64,000 nucleotides of DNA from an uncultured Pseudomonadales bacterium (GCA_947494095.1 CANLTI010000005.1:53584-117583), one strand, 5' to 3'. Positions 21,198-30,143 are shown, counted from the stretch's first letter. A program made the numbers and translations. The notes: generated from the sequence alone by a model not told the origin.

Positions 21198-21397
21198 TCT
21201 ATCCATCAACATATACAACCTCCGGCCCCAATGACTCGGTCAATACCCTACATCCAGTGTAGCTCACGTATTTAATGTTTAAGCCTTGTATTTAAAAGGA
21301 ACTTTCCTTAGATTAATAGGTTCTTAACGCGCTGTTCAATCCATACACCCAACTCAACAACCCTCTCGCTGAGTATATTATTTTAGGAGCCATTTAA

Positions 21398-21901
21398 ATG
21401 CCTACCCTGTCCTCCCGCCAAACGTTTGCCCTTATTGCTGTAGGCTGCTTAGGTTTAATTTTAGCTGGCTTATATATGCAATATGCCATGAAGTTAATTC
21501 CTTGCGCACTGTGTATCACCCAGCGCATTTTTATTATTAGCGTAGGTCTTGTGGCGCTGTTTGGCTTTATTCACGCGCCAACAGGCTACGGCCAAAAAAT
21601 ATATGCCGGGCTGGGTGTTATTCTCGCCGCTATAGGTGCGAGTTTTTCAGCCCGCCAGATTCACTTGCAAAGCCTACCGGCAGATCAAGTGCCCGCTTGC
21701 GGTCCCGATATCGCCTACATGTTTGATAACTTCCCTCTAATGGATGCATTATCATTGCTATTGCGTGGCGACGGCAATTGCGCCGAGGTTGCCCTAACCT
21801 TTTTGGGGCTAACTATCCCAGGCTGGACACTGATTGCCTTCGCAGGCTTAGTGGCCTTCAATTTATGGCAGTTCTTCCGCTCGCCTCGAGTAACGCAATA
21901 G
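21398..21901 (+). CDS. dsbB: Disulfide bond formation protein DsbB
   Basis: DsbB is the inner-membrane quinone-dependent oxidase that re-oxidises DsbA. It has 167 residues and four membrane helices. The first redox pair is CALC (Cys36, Cys39) and the second is Cys101 (ACGPD) with Cys128 (GNCAE). The ATG has AGGAG 7 bases upstream. It is followed by algQ, as in Pseudomonas. Confidence 0.94.
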   Translation: MPTLSSRQTFALIAVGCLGLILAGLYMQYAMKLIPCALCITQRIFIISVGLVALFGFIHAPTGYGQKIYAGLGVILAAIGASFSARQIHLQSLPADQVPACGPDIAYMFDNFPLMDALSLLLRGDGNCAEVALTFLGLTIPGWTLIAFAGLVAFNLWQFFRSPRVTQ

Positions 21902-21929
21902 TTTTCAAGCATAAAAACACTGTCTATTA

Positions 21930-21959
21930 CAAGGGGTTTTTATCAACAAAAGCCCCTTG
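21930..21959 (+). terminator. Possible hairpin after dsbB
   Basis: CAAGGGG and CCCCTTG form a stem that extends through TTTT/AAAA, 28 bases past the dsbB stop. There is no T run after the stem, so it may be a transcript-end or processing hairpin rather than a simple terminator. Confidence 0.3.
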
Positions 21960-22159
21960 CCCTCCTGCCAACAATCGCCTATCTTGAGACACAGCAGCAC
22001 GAATCAACGCTTGGGTTAATTTTGTGTATTCACCACCTTTGTGAGCTATTAAAATACGGCGCATATTGGCGGCTAGTCTCAACGGCTTAAGCCGCACAAA
22101 GCCGAACAAAGCTTGCCCTGCAAGCACCTAAAACAACCACGGTTCAGGAAGTGAAAATT

Positions 22160-22624
22160 ATGTTAGAAGATTGCAAATCTGCTCAAGAACGCTGGGGCGG
22201 CGTCAGTGAAATTATCGATCGCTGGCTCAACGAGCGTCAAAAATTGCTAGTGGAGTATTGCGACCTCAGTAACACCATTGCCGACAAGGACTCAACCGAA
22301 TACGGCCCTAAACTGCGTGAAATTTGTCAGCTTATGGTTGATTATGTTTCAGCAGGCCACTTCGAGGTCTATGAGCAATTAATGCAAGAGGCCAAAGACT
22401 TCGATGATACCGAAGGTCTGCGCACCGCTAGTGTTTATTACACAACCATTGATGGCACCACAGAGGATATTCTCGATTTTAATGATAAGTACCAAGAGAT
22501 CGACGACCTGGAAACTCTCAGCACCGACCTCTCAAAAGTAGGCGAGTGGCTGGCAACACGCTTTGAAGCCGAAGACAAAATGATCGAAGTCCTGCATGTA
22601 GCCCATAAAGACCTCGTCGCCTAA
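22160..22624 (+). CDS. algQ: Sigma-70 regulator Rsd/AlgQ
   Basis: This is an anti-sigma-70 protein that frees core RNA polymerase for alternative sigma factors; in Pseudomonas it also affects alginate. It has 154 residues and is mainly helical. The N-terminus MLEDCKSAQERWGGVSEIIDR is very close to the Rsd/AlgQ family start, and FEVYEQLMQEAKDF and LGEWLATRFEAED-like segments follow. I took the ATG at 22160, since AGGA lies about 10 bases upstream and the family begins with ML; a GTG nine bases earlier is possible. Confidence 0.92.
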   Translation: MLEDCKSAQERWGGVSEIIDRWLNERQKLLVEYCDLSNTIADKDSTEYGPKLREICQLMVDYVSAGHFEVYEQLMQEAKDFDDTEGLRTASVYYTTIDGTTEDILDFNDKYQEIDDLETLSTDLSKVGEWLATRFEAEDKMIEVLHVAHKDLVA

Positions 22625-22713
22625 TAGCGATAAACTTTAGGCTATTGCGCAATCTAAAAAGCGCTTTTATGTAACTGAGCTAAACTGAAAACACCCCTTC
22701 AGGACACTCAAGC

Positions 22714-23727
22714 ATGAAGCGCTTTTTTTTCGCCACTACTCTATTACACCTAGGCATTTTGGTTGCTGCATGTAGCTTAAGCGCTTGCAGTAAAGCCCTT
22801 AAGCCTATCAGTCATGTCAACATTAGCCAAAATACGATTAGCGCAGGGTTAATCACACAAGACATACTATTACTCGGCAGCTTGAGCCAAGGCACCGCAG
22901 TACACACTCAAAGCCTCGAACAACCCAACTACCTGTGGCGTACGGCGAGCCCCCAAAACCCCGTTACGGCAGTCGCTTACAGCCCCGGCAAGCACCAAGC
23001 ATTCACCGCCAGCGGTAACAACCTCACCATTTGGGATACCCAAACGGGCCAGTCGCTGCACTACCTTAGTGCCCCTGCCGCTATCAACGCAATAGCCATT
23101 AATCCCGCGGGCACGCGGGCGTTATTGGGACTAGACAATAATCAAGCACAGGTACTCAATTTAGATATTGGAGGTATTGTACAAACACTCACACACAGCA
23201 GCCGTGTTCTATCGGTGGCCTTTAGCCAGCAATTTATGCTCACCGGCGAAGAAGCCAATAAAGCGCACGTATGGCAGTTAGGCCAAAAGACACCTATAGC
23301 CACGCACACTCACAACGATGGCGTCACTAAAGTGGGGTTTTCACCCGATGGGCAATACGCCATTACCGCAAGCCGTTATGATGAAACCAAATTACTCACG
23401 CTGAAGCCCCCCAAAAACATTACCCTTGCACACAGTATTCCTCTGCGCGCAATGGCCTTAAAAGCAGGCAAGCGGCTCGTTGATTTTTATTTTATTAGCC
23501 ATAATCAAGTACTGTGGGCTTATAGTGATCACACCATTGAGCAATATGACATTCAACAATACCGTACTTTGGCGACATGGAGCACCGCAAAAAGTCAGGG
23601 CTTAGCCAAAGACACGTCTGCGGTAATTGCTTTAGGGCAGTTTCAAAAAAAGTGGTGGGTCCTGCATTCAAACGGCACACTCTTTGAGCTGGCCAAACCG
23701 TCATCGTTGAGCACCCTCCCAAAATAG
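22714..23727 (+). CDS. WD40-type beta-propeller lipoprotein
   Basis: This is a predicted lipoprotein (lipobox LSAC, Cys25, after a signal peptide) of 337 residues. Several WD40-like blades are visible: AVAYSPGKHQAFTASGNNLTIWDTQTG, AIAINPAGTRALLGLDN, VGFSPDGQYAITASRYDE. Such propellers serve as protein-binding scaffolds; the partner cannot be told from sequence. It is a single gene between algQ and the convergent murJ. Confidence 0.8.
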   Translation: MKRFFFATTLLHLGILVAACSLSACSKALKPISHVNISQNTISAGLITQDILLLGSLSQGTAVHTQSLEQPNYLWRTASPQNPVTAVAYSPGKHQAFTASGNNLTIWDTQTGQSLHYLSAPAAINAIAINPAGTRALLGLDNNQAQVLNLDIGGIVQTLTHSSRVLSVAFSQQFMLTGEEANKAHVWQLGQKTPIATHTHNDGVTKVGFSPDGQYAITASRYDETKLLTLKPPKNITLAHSIPLRAMALKAGKRLVDFYFISHNQVLWAYSDHTIEQYDIQQYRTLATWSTAKSQGLAKDTSAVIALGQFQKKWWVLHSNGTLFELAKPSSLSTLPK

Positions 23728-23751
23728 CTCAATGGCCATCATGAGCGACCG

Positions 23752-23781
23752 TATAAAGGTGGCAAAGTAGCCATCTTTATA
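23752..23781. terminator. Hairpin between the convergent WD40 gene and murJ
   Basis: TATAAAGGTGGC and GCCATCTTTATA form a 12-base stem with one G-T pair and a 6-base loop, covering the murJ stop. There is no T run on either strand, so its role as a two-way terminator is only suggested by position. Confidence 0.35.
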
Positions 23782-25372
23782 CAACCCTTTCTGCAACGGT
23801 TAAATGCCTACGCCTAACCCCCATCAACAACAAGGCCGCGCAATAAATCACAAATCCCACAAGACATAATCCCCCCGTATAAAACAATCGCTCCTGCCAA
23901 GGTAAACCGGCAAAGCCCGGTAGCCACTGCACCCCAAACCACAGCCCCACACCCATCGCAACACTAGCCAATAGCAAAGCCATTATAAAATGGCGCCATC
24001 CGGCATTTAAAGTAAAAGCACCGCTCTTACGCAAGCCCTGAAATAAAAGCCCTGCATTTAAAAATGCCGATGCACCAGTGGCCAACGCCAAGCCGGCGTG
24101 CCCTAACTGCCAGCCAAAATGTAAAGGCACCACAAAAATAAGGTTCAGTACCATATTGGCTACCATGGCAATAATCCCGATGCGCACCGGTGTTTTTGTA
24201 TCTTGCTGGGCAAAATAACCACTCGCCAATACCTTAATTAACATAAAAGCAGCCAACCCTAACGAATATGCCATTAGGCTTACACTGGCCATATTCACAT
24301 CACGCTCGGTCATCGCTCCATATTGAAACAGGGTAAATAAAATAGGCTTAGCTAACACAATAAGGGCCACTGTCGCGGGTAAAGCAATAATTAATACGCA
24401 GCGTAAAGCCCAATTTAAAGTTGCACTAAACTGATCAGAGCTTGCGGTATGCTGCCGCGAGAGCGCAGGTAAAATCACCGTCGCAATACCTACACCAAAC
24501 ACCCCTAAAGGTAGCTCAGTTAAACGGTCCGAGTAATACAGCCAGCTCACACTGCCACCGGGCAAAAACGAGGCAAGTACAGTATCTAGCAATAAATTAA
24601 TTTGGCTTACCGAGACACCAAAAATAGCTGGCGCCATCAACAATAAAACTTTTTTTACATGCGGGTCTTGCCATACCGGCCTAGGCTTAGGTAACAAACC
24701 TAGCCGTGCAACAAAGGGTAACTGAAAGCTAAACTGTAATACCCCTGCCACCAACACACCAAAGGCCAAAGCCATCGCAGGTTCATCCATACGCGGTGCA
24801 ATAAAAATAGCCGTTACAATAAGGACCATATTCAGCAACACCGGGGTCACAGCGGGGACCGCAAAGCGATCAAAACTATTTAAAATAGCCCCCAAAAAAC
24901 CCGTCAGTGATATGCAAAAAAGATACGGAAAGGTAATGCGAATAAGATCCCCCGTTAGAGTGCTTTTTGCTGGGTTATCCCAATAAAAGCCTGGGGCGAA
25001 CAATATAGCCAATACAGGTGCAGCAACAATCCCTAAAGTAGTAACAGCCAACAACGAAACACCCAAGCAACCCGCCACATGATCGACAAATAACTTCAGC
25101 GCATTGCCACCATTTTTTTGCCTCAGCTCTGATAGCACCGGCACAAAGGCCTGTGCAAAAGCACCTTCAGCAAATAAACGTCGTAAAAAGTTAGGGATTT
25201 TAAAGGCAACAAAAAAAGCATCGGCGCCACTGTCTGCCCCTAAAAAACGCGCAAACACCACATCACGCACCAACCCAAGCACCCGCGACAACATTGTCAT
25301 CACACCCACAACAGCGCCAGAGCGTAATAATGAGGGTGCCGCTTTAGCAGAACTTGACGCATTAGATGGCAT
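23777..25372 (-). CDS. murJ: Lipid II flippase MurJ
   Basis: MurJ flips the peptidoglycan precursor lipid II across the inner membrane. It is about 531 residues with 14 predicted helices and the family N-terminus (SGAVVGVMTMLSRVLGLVRDVVFARFLG, DAFFVAFKIPNFLRRLFAEGAFAQAFVPVLSE). I took the ATG at 25372; the frame opens 33 bases earlier. Its context is unusual: the rpsT and ribF-ileS-lspA neighbours often seen around murJ in gammaproteobacteria are not here. Confidence 0.95.
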   Translation of the reverse strand: MPSNASSSAKAAPSLLRSGAVVGVMTMLSRVLGLVRDVVFARFLGADSGADAFFVAFKIPNFLRRLFAEGAFAQAFVPVLSELRQKNGGNALKLFVDHVAGCLGVSLLAVTTLGIVAAPVLAILFAPGFYWDNPAKSTLTGDLIRITFPYLFCISLTGFLGAILNSFDRFAVPAVTPVLLNMVLIVTAIFIAPRMDEPAMALAFGVLVAGVLQFSFQLPFVARLGLLPKPRPVWQDPHVKKVLLLMAPAIFGVSVSQINLLLDTVLASFLPGGSVSWLYYSDRLTELPLGVFGVGIATVILPALSRQHTASSDQFSATLNWALRCVLIIALPATVALIVLAKPILFTLFQYGAMTERDVNMASVSLMAYSLGLAAFMLIKVLASGYFAQQDTKTPVRIGIIAMVANMVLNLIFVVPLHFGWQLGHAGLALATGASAFLNAGLLFQGLRKSGAFTLNAGWRHFIMALLLASVAMGVGLWFGVQWLPGFAGLPWQERLFYTGGLCLVGFVIYCAALLLMGVRRRHLTVAERVV

Positions 25373-25380
25373 AATATCAC

Positions 25381-25665
25381 TCAAAAAGCGGGCATTACGC
25401 CACAAACCAGCATATCTCGCAACTTTAACACCCCGTTAGTCAGTATAAAATAGCGCCCGCCGCTATCAACAGCCATAACGCACTCAAGTAAAGGGGCAAT
25501 ACGCCCATCAATAATCACCGCAACAGCATAGCCCGGTAGCTTAGACGTAACTTCTTCGAGATACTCATCAAATACACGATTAAAAAGTGCAATCTGTGAT
25601 GCTTTTGCTATAGGTTCTTTTACTATAGGTTCTTTTGCTATGGGGAATGGCTTGCCATGAAGCAC
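25381..25665 (-). CDS. Small unknown protein, possibly 5'-truncated
   Basis: I do not recognise this 94-residue protein. Its stop lies 8 bases before the murJ start, which suggests coupling. The C-terminal 60 residues look like a real fold (FDEYLEEVTSKLPGYAVAVI, then GRYFILTNGVLKLRDM). The N-terminus holds a 5-residue repeat (PIAKEPIVKEPIAK), encoded by 15-bp tandem repeats. The only start is a GTG without a ribosome site, and coding-like sequence continues upstream in frame to a TAG at about 25719. A miniature-element copy begins 30 bases further. It may be the remains of a longer gene. Confidence 0.42.
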   Translation of the reverse strand: MLHGKPFPIAKEPIVKEPIAKASQIALFNRVFDEYLEEVTSKLPGYAVAVIIDGRIAPLLECVMAVDSGGRYFILTNGVLKLRDMLVCGVMPAF

Positions 25666-25749
25666 TTGCAGCTTTTTATATTTCGCCTGAGGCCCTGTAT
25701 TGTCATCTGCAAACGGCTACTGATGCCGAATATTTAGCTGGATATTATA

Positions 25750-25966
25750 GTAATCAGCTCGGCTGACAAACCTCACCTGATAGGGTGCTGATGGATTATT
25801 TTCTGGGTATTTAAGCGCCGGGCCTTGCAGGGAAAGCAAGAGTTAGGCAGTGCACCTGCATAGGGATATGCAAGATTAGACTTTGCAGGAGCACAAAGTC
25901 GCAGATGGCTTGAGCGGCCCGGTAAATGATTCATTAGCGCCCAATTTCGGTACCCCTAAATAGTGA
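25750..25966 (+). mobile_element. Near full-length copy of the GTAAC-ended miniature element
   Basis: It shares long stretches with the copies at 56751 and 60193, including GGGTGCTGATGGATTATTTTC, TTTAAGCGCCGGGCCTTGCAGG, GATATGCAAGATTAGACTTTG and GATTCATTAGCGCCC. Both ends are worn (GTAATCAG on the left, AAATAGT on the right), and no target duplication can be seen. It lies between the murJ unit and the PhoX-like gene. Confidence 0.8.
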
Positions 25967-26027
25967 AAAAAATAAAAACACTCGCCTATAAGTTAACATA
26001 AAAACGCCTCGCTCTCGTCAACTCGGC

Positions 26028-26083
26028 CCGTCACATCACCATCACAAAACAGCCACAAAACAGTCACAAAAAAATCATCTAAT
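26028..26083 (+). promoter_or_regulatory. Tandem Pho-box-like direct repeats and -10 site
   Basis: Four 7-base units lie at an exact 11-base period: CCGTCAC (26028), CCATCAC (26039), CAGCCAC (26050) and CAGTCAC (26061). The last two with their AAAA spacer match the Pho box (CTGTCAT-N4-CTGTCAC) at 14 of 18 positions. TCTAAT lies 10 bases after the last unit, where a PhoB-dependent -10 is expected. The 11-base spacing of 7-base repeats is the known PhoB layout; that this one binds PhoB is inferred. Confidence 0.65.
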
Positions 26084-26199
26084 TGCCAAAAAAAATTCAG
26101 CAACTTGTCACACTATTAAACTAGCCTACAGCCACAGGACTTAAAGCCATAAAGGCACCTGCAAAGACATTCAACTTTTTACAACCAGTGGGTGAAATA

Positions 26200-28029
26200 A
26201 TGAAACTTAAAGCTTTACACATCTTAATCGCCGCCGCGACAGTAGGCCTTACTGCATGTGGCGATGGTAGCGATGGCGCTCAGGGTAAAGTAGGTATTGA
26301 TGGTCAAGACGGATCGGCCGGCGCCGATGGCCAAGACGGTAAAGATAGCAAAGGGAAAACGCTAACTCGTTTAGCTACTGCCCCCATTGGTGCAGAGTTT
26401 ACAGGTATGTTTTTAAATACTGACGGCACTTTCTTTTTGAATGTCCAGCACCCTAACAGTGCCAACGATATAGTCGACAATACAGGCAAAATATTTAACA
26501 AGGGCACTGTCGGTGTTATTGTGGGCGCCGATTTTAACAACTTAGGTAAAATCACTGAGTTGGCAGCCCCTATAACCGAAAGCGATAAAGAAGTCGTGCT
26601 GAGCGCTGTGGGTCAATACCAGATATTAAGCCAGCAAAATGATGGCGATGGTATAAATGGCACCGTGCTAGCTGATGGCACAACCATGGGCGATATTATT
26701 GCCGCTGATGGCACCACAAAAATCAAAAACTCTAATGACCCTGATTTTAATGGTGTCATCAGTGATGGCGATACAGGCTTTTTTGTATACACCAACTGGG
26801 AAGATCGCCCAGGCGGCATGAGCAGAATTCATATCGATTATTTAGATGATAGTGGCTATCAAACCATTGAGCCTGGCGGTATGTTAGATTTTTCGAATGT
26901 CAACGGCACCTGGGTTAACTGCTTTGGCACAGTGAGCCCCTGGGGCACCCCGTTAACCTCCGAAGAGCTTTACGTTGATAACACCGCTCAGTGGTTTGAT
27001 GACACCCACTCCAACTTCCCTGGCCAACAAGCCGTTGCACAATACCTAGGCTACCCAACAGATGGAAGCGGCCAATGGAGCAACCCTTATGATTATGGCT
27101 ATATTGTAGAGATTGGCACAGACAATACAGCAACCGCCGCCAATGTTGCTAATGTCAAAATGAAAAAACACTTTGTGATGGGGCGCTTTTCGCATGAAAA
27201 TGCCGTTGTGATGCCCGATCAAAAAACCGTGTTTTTAAGCGATGACGGGACAGGTGTTGTCTTATTTAAATTCATTGCAGACACAGCAGGTGATTTAAGT
27301 AAAGGAGCACTTTATGCCGCTAAAATCACGCAAACCGCAGGCGTTAAAGACCCCGCCGAAGCCAGTTTTGCCATTGAATGGATTATGGTGGGGCAAGGCG
27401 ACAATGCAACTCTTGCGGGTATTATTCGTGAGTATGATGGCACCCTAGCCGAAGCCAAACACATTAGCGACACGCAAATAAATGCATGGGCAGAAGCTAA
27501 AACCAATACAGACATTAATGCCGACGGTACAGTTGCCACGGCTCCTTTTAGCGACGACCGAGTCGCCTTTTTAGAAAGCCGTAAAGCCGCTGTAGCATTA
27601 GGCGCAACGGGTGAATTCCGCAAAATGGAAGGCATAAACATTAATTATGGTCTAGCTAACAGCTGGTGGAATACCGGCGCGGCTGACGGCACTCAAGCTT
27701 ATATGTACTTAGCCATGTCATCGTTTGATGCCACCATGGCTGATGACAGTGGTGATATTCAATTGGATGGCACGCACGGTAAATGCGGGGTTGTATATCG
27801 CATGATACTCTCTAAAGATACCAACGGTAATATTGATGCTACTACGATGATACCGGCTATTGTGGGTGGCCCCTATAACGGCGATCGCTCCACAAATAAA
27901 TGTAATATCAATAACATATCAAACCCCGATAATATTGTGGTATTAAACGATGGTCGCGTATTAATTGGTGAAGATACAGGCAACCATGAAAACAATATGG
28001 TTTGGGTCTTTGATGACCCCGCCATTTAA
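26200..28029 (+). CDS. PhoX-family (DUF839) alkaline phosphatase-like lipoprotein
   Basis: PhoX enzymes are Ca/Fe-dependent monoesterases that release phosphate. The protein is about 609 residues. A lipobox (GLTAC, Cys20) is followed by a short collagen-like Gly-X-Y stretch (about residues 25-47). Family landmarks are NCFGTVSPWGTPLTSEE with the iron-binding Cys near 241, GRFSHENAVV near 328, SDDGTGVVLFKF, and a C-terminal NPDNIVV...GEDTGNH near 575-596. Start: ATG at 26200 after GTGGGTGAA. A lipoprotein signal instead of the usual Tat signal is notable. The Pho-box-like repeats upstream agree with a role in phosphate scavenging; the substrate is not proven. Confidence 0.82.
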   Translation: MKLKALHILIAAATVGLTACGDGSDGAQGKVGIDGQDGSAGADGQDGKDSKGKTLTRLATAPIGAEFTGMFLNTDGTFFLNVQHPNSANDIVDNTGKIFNKGTVGVIVGADFNNLGKITELAAPITESDKEVVLSAVGQYQILSQQNDGDGINGTVLADGTTMGDIIAADGTTKIKNSNDPDFNGVISDGDTGFFVYTNWEDRPGGMSRIHIDYLDDSGYQTIEPGGMLDFSNVNGTWVNCFGTVSPWGTPLTSEELYVDNTAQWFDDTHSNFPGQQAVAQYLGYPTDGSGQWSNPYDYGYIVEIGTDNTATAANVANVKMKKHFVMGRFSHENAVVMPDQKTVFLSDDGTGVVLFKFIADTAGDLSKGALYAAKITQTAGVKDPAEASFAIEWIMVGQGDNATLAGIIREYDGTLAEAKHISDTQINAWAEAKTNTDINADGTVATAPFSDDRVAFLESRKAAVALGATGEFRKMEGININYGLANSWWNTGAADGTQAYMYLAMSSFDATMADDSGDIQLDGTHGKCGVVYRMILSKDTNGNIDATTMIPAIVGGPYNGDRSTNKCNINNISNPDNIVVLNDGRVLIGEDTGNHENNMVWVFDDPAI

Positions 28030-28051
28030 TTAACCCGCCCCATGAATATAA

Positions 28052-28088
28052 CAAAGGTATTGGTTAATCGACCAACTCAATACCTTTG
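28052..28088 (+). terminator. Hairpin after the PhoX-like gene
   Basis: CAAAGGTATTG and CAATACCTTTG make an 11-bp stem, with GTT/AAC pairing inside the loop, 23 bases after the stop. Only a short T-poor tail follows, so termination is likely but not certain. Confidence 0.45.
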
Positions 28089-28095
28089 CTATTAA

Positions 28096-28258
28096 AAGCG
28101 CCAGGCGCCAGGCCTTGCAGGAAAAGCAAGGGTTATATAGGAGTATACGAGATTAGACTTTGTAGGTGCATAAAATCGAGGAGCACAAAATCGCAGGGGG
28201 CTTGAGCCGCTCAAAAAGCGATTCATTAGCGCCCGATCTCAGCACCTCAAATAGTTAC
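28096..28258 (+). mobile_element. Partial copy of the GTAAC-ended miniature element
   Basis: It lacks the first 60 or so bases of the family but keeps GGCCTTGCAGG, GATTAGACTTTG, GATTCATTAGCGCCCGAT and the right end AAATAGTTAC. It lies between the PhoX-like gene and the di-heme lipoprotein gene. Confidence 0.72.
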
Positions 28259-28360
28259 GTTATTGATACGTATTATTTTAAAACCTTTGGATAAAACACT
28301 AAAACCTATTAGTTCACGTTATATCCCGATTTAACTTTAGCTATTGATTAACGGTCATCT

Positions 28361-30028
28361 ATGAAATTTTTTTGCCTAACCTGGCTCAGCTTTTTACTGT
28401 TTGCCTGCAATGATTCATCCGCACCAAAAATGGATGCAGCACCCATCAATAATGTAAAACAGTCGCCCCAAGGCCCCATTCGGCCAGCTGCAAGCAATAC
28501 TCTTTATAATTCAGAAGCCGTTATCCCGCCACAGTGCTATACCAAACACCAAGAAGAATTTAACCCGTGTATAACCTGCCATCAAAGCTATCCCTACGGC
28601 TCACGCCCTAATGCAATGAACGATGGAGGTTTACAACAAGAGTATGCATTTTCAGATTTTGGTGCGAGCAATCGCTGGCAAAATTTATTTGAAGACCGTA
28701 GCGCACGCATTCAAGCAATTAGCGATGAAGAGATACTCGACTATGTGAATACCGATAATTACTCAACACTCATAGAGCAACTCGAAGCAATGCCCGACTG
28801 GCAAGGGCCAATCCCTAAGCTAAATAATTTACATTTAGGCGCTGCCGCCTTTGATGCCCTAGGCATCGCTAAAGATGGCAGTCGCTGGGTTGCATTTAAT
28901 TACAAACCTTTACCCAGTACCTTTTGGCCAACCAATGGGGCCACTGATGACGTGATGATTCGCCTACCTGAAGCATTTTCGACAACACGCTGCGCTGACG
29001 CTCAATACTCTCATGACACCTATTTAGCCAACTTGGCCATCTTAGAAATGGCCATTAAAGACCTAGCCAATATAACAACACCACTTATTGATGAAAACAA
29101 TATTTGCCAAGACATTAATCATGACGGCATGATAGGTAAAGTCACAACGTTGCCTCGCCTAGCGCACTTTGTCGGTGGTGCTCGTGATATTCAATCACAG
29201 ACCATGCTCTACCCCGTAGGCACAGAATTTTTGCATACCGTACGCTATATTGGTATTTCGGCAGAGGGCGATATAACCCTGCCGCCGCGCATGAAAGAAG
29301 TTCGTTACATGCGAAAAAACACGTATCTTTCACCACAAAGTCTACTATCGGCTTACGGTAATGAGCACCAAGAAAAAACAGAGGAGCGACTGCCCAATTA
29401 TGCCTACCGCCAAGACCGTGGCTCTAATAATGCCTTTGGTTGGACTCTCATGGGCTTTATCGAAGCAAAAGAAGGCCATCTGCGCGCACAAAACCAAGAA
29501 GAAACACTTTTTTGTATGGGCTGTCATAGCACAATAGGAACAACCATTGACCAAACATTTGCTTTTGCTCGTAAAATAACAGGACGCCAAGGTTGGGGGT
29601 ATATCGACTTAAAAGGCATGACTGATGCGCCCAATATCCATTCGCCAAAAAACTACAGCTCAAGAGAGGATTTTGATGCGCACAACAACACTCATGCCAT
29701 TGGCGAAATACGGCACTATTTAGAAACCGCTGGTGGCGGTAACGAGTTTCGCCAAAACCCAGAGATGCAAAAGAATTGGTTTGAAAATGGCACACTTAAA
29801 TTAAGTGCGCTCGAGGGAAAGGATGTTTATACCTTAATCACACCCTCAGCTAAACGCGCTTTAGCGTTAAATAAAGCGTATTATACGATCGTGCAGGACC
29901 AAGACTATATTTATGGTCGCGACGCCAACATTACACCTGCGACCAATGTTTACAAAATAGTCGATGAGGACACCCCTGTGCTAGCAAAAGAAAAAGCTCA
30001 AATATGGGATATACGATTAGATTGGTAG
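28361..30028 (+). CDS. Di-heme cytochrome c-type lipoprotein of unknown function
   Basis: This 555-residue protein has a signal peptide and lipobox (LLFAC, Cys16). It has two class I haem-binding motifs far apart: CITCH at residues 70-74 and CMGCH at 385-389. The first follows PPQCYTKHQEEFNPC, the second LRAQNQEETLF. No further CXXCH is present. I do not recognise a named family; it is likely a periplasm-facing or surface redox protein. It would depend on the Ccm machinery encoded at 7.6-18.2 kb. It lies downstream of the PhoX-like gene in the same direction, 331 bases away, so a functional link is possible but unproven. Confidence 0.75.
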   Translation: MKFFCLTWLSFLLFACNDSSAPKMDAAPINNVKQSPQGPIRPAASNTLYNSEAVIPPQCYTKHQEEFNPCITCHQSYPYGSRPNAMNDGGLQQEYAFSDFGASNRWQNLFEDRSARIQAISDEEILDYVNTDNYSTLIEQLEAMPDWQGPIPKLNNLHLGAAAFDALGIAKDGSRWVAFNYKPLPSTFWPTNGATDDVMIRLPEAFSTTRCADAQYSHDTYLANLAILEMAIKDLANITTPLIDENNICQDINHDGMIGKVTTLPRLAHFVGGARDIQSQTMLYPVGTEFLHTVRYIGISAEGDITLPPRMKEVRYMRKNTYLSPQSLLSAYGNEHQEKTEERLPNYAYRQDRGSNNAFGWTLMGFIEAKEGHLRAQNQEETLFCMGCHSTIGTTIDQTFAFARKITGRQGWGYIDLKGMTDAPNIHSPKNYSSREDFDAHNNTHAIGEIRHYLETAGGGNEFRQNPEMQKNWFENGTLKLSALEGKDVYTLITPSAKRALALNKAYYTIVQDQDYIYGRDANITPATNVYKIVDEDTPVLAKEKAQIWDIRLDW

Positions 30029-30034
30029 AGCCCT

Positions 30035-30098
30035 GTTGAACTGCCTAACCCTTGCTTTACTCTAGCCCAGCGCTTAAATGTCCAAAAAGAAATCAATC
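30035..30098 (-). mobile_element. Fragment of the GTAAC-ended miniature element
   Basis: The stretch CTGCCTAACCCTTGCTTTAC, followed by GCGCTTAAATGTCCAAAAAG and ATCAGCACCC, matches the middle of the family in inverted orientation with clear drift. It runs into the terminator hairpin at 30099. Confidence 0.55.
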
Positions 30099-30122
30099 AG
30101 CACCCCTCGGGTGCTGTTTTTT
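30099..30122 (+). terminator. Rho-independent terminator of the di-heme lipoprotein gene
   Basis: AGCACCC, a 3-base loop and GGGTGCT form a stem followed by GTTTTTT. The left arm is also part of the miniature-element fragment, so the terminator may have been built from it. Confidence 0.75.
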
Positions 30123-30143
30123 AGCTTGGCTCAATAGTGACTC

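Noticed and set aside
21927..22127. Minus-strand frame of 66 codons between dsbB and algQ
   Set aside because: The sequence looks mildly protein-like, but there is no ribosome site, it runs through the dsbB hairpin and I recognise no family.
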